6,504 nt of DNA from Chloroflexota bacterium (lineage in GTDB: Bacteria > Chloroflexota > Dehalococcoidia > Plut-88900). Each line of letters begins with the position of its first letter. Within the stretch, counting starts at the first letter, position 1. This document shows positions 6,039 to 6,504 of the stretch, in pieces. The notes beneath the pieces were generated by a model. That model saw nothing but the letters and a program-made list of their open reading frames with translations, had not been told where the DNA came from and ran no database searches. Both the position numbers and the translations under genes were made by a program. The DNA is taken from assembly GCA_022566235.1 (NCBI GenBank), contig JADFJI010000033.1, positions 1-6,504 on the forward strand, given 5' to 3'.

Positions 6039-6280
6039 CACGAAGGGGCCGTTCTACTCTTGCCGCCTGGGGCGGGCCTCTGTGGGCACTACTCGGCTTT
6101 CTGCGAACAGACCTGGTGTCCAAGGCTCAAGCGTCTCTTGGCTCAACCTTAGTGGTTAGCATCGGAAGCATTCCCATAATGGTGAGTCCGCGAGAAACTG
6201 CTGAACCGCTTCACCGTTCAGTAGGCGTCTGCCGTTTGTCGGTTGGAGCGGCAACCTGTTCAGGTCATTCCGCAGCTGCC
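6039..6280. other. Spacer upstream of the operon; no intact gene recognised
   Basis: I see no RNA gene, clear terminator or convincing intact CDS here. ggctcaa occurs twice (6124-6130 and 6140-6146) and AACC-ACTAA-GGTT makes a small weak stem near 6145-6157. On the minus strand, 6290-6156 is open in the frame one base off from the upstream partial gene. It encodes a plausible peptide (FLGQLRNDLNRLPLQ, LLNGEAVQQFLADSPLW), which could be the frameshifted tail of that gene. Confidence 0.4.
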
Positions 6281-6504
6281 CTAGGAATCTGCCCAGGTTT
6301 GGACCGCCTTGATAACCCAGTCGGCCGTTGGCTCCCGGAGGCCGTTGGCGGTCAATATGAGACCGAGCGTAGAGTGTAAAATAGCTTGACATTCCACAGC
6401 CTGTTTGGCTCGTCCGGCCGCATAATCGGCACTGATCTCGACCCTTAACCCGCCAAGCGTATTTCCTGACTCTATCCGTGCTAGCCGTATGTACTCGTCT
6501 TCCG
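6281..6504 (-). CDS. Unidentified partial gene, C-terminal fragment
   Basis: Minus-strand frame open from the window edge to TAG at 6283-6281, giving 73 visible residues that start EDEYIRLARIESG and end VIKAVQTWADS. The composition looks like a genuine helical protein (GRAKQAVECQAILHSTLG near residues 30-47), unlike the other frame here, which is Gly/Arg-rich and shadow-like. I do not recognise the family. The sequence beyond the stop stays coding-like in the -1 frame, so this may be a frameshifted gene or one with an assembly error. It points towards the ureohydrolase operon but is separated from it by about 280 bp and by the operon promoter. Confidence 0.4.
   Translation of the reverse strand, partial: EDEYIRLARIESGNTLGGLRVEISADYAAGRAKQAVECQAILHSTLGLILTANGLREPTADWVIKAVQTWADS

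Noticed and set aside
6392..6504. CxxC zinc-finger or HNH-like stretch (GRDQCRLCGRT) on the minus strand
   Set aside because: It is in a Gly/Arg-rich frame overlapping the more protein-like frame of the partial gene, and no downstream His/Cys ligands complete a motif.
1..6504. CRISPR array, tRNA, rRNA, riboswitch or transposase
   Set aside because: I saw no regularly spaced repeats, cloverleaf with CCA-side features, rRNA-like sequence, or transposase motif. In particular, no recognisable guanidine riboswitch precedes gene A, and the short leader leaves no room for one downstream of the proposed promoter.

Overview
The window is GC-rich and almost entirely minus-strand coding. It suggests a bacterial genome, possibly a Chloroflexota (Dehalococcoidia-like) environmental lineage. 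That guess is weak: it rests on two intergenic repeat units of a type I associate with such genomes and on frequent ATA (Ile) and AGG (Arg) codons. No rRNA or marker gene is present to settle it.

In the direction of transcription (right to left): a partial unidentified gene end (6504-6281); about 240 bp with no convincing intact gene, ending at a good promoter (extended -10 at 6030-6038); then five consecutive ureohydrolase (arginase/agmatinase superfamily) genes. I call them A (5997-5017), B (4832-3855), C (3837-2851), D (2761-1733) and E (1736-741). A TPR-repeat protein gene (694 to beyond position 1) follows and runs off the window. All six genes are co-directional. B-C are 17 nt apart and D-E overlap by 4 nt. 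The A-B gap (184 nt) holds two palindromic repeats, and the C-D gap (89 nt) is featureless apart from a weak -10-like hexamer.

The main observation is that the five paralogues are not equivalent. C and E keep every residue that binds the two metal ions in the superfamily, plus the glutamate that contacts the guanidino group. B and D have lost one bridging Asp, one His and that Glu. A has lost four of the six metal ligands. B resembles D and C resembles E, so B-C and D-E look like a duplicated two-gene cassette: one degenerate subunit followed by one intact subunit. This arrangement suggests heteromeric amidinohydrolases in which a metal-less paralogue scaffolds or regulates the catalytic one, similar in concept to the reported two-subunit metformin hydrolase. 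The substrate cannot be read from the sequence. The intact subunits carry D-G-H-L-D and G-G-D-H-Y in place of the usual D-A-H-T-D and G-G-D-H-S, so they should not be named agmatinase or arginase without testing.
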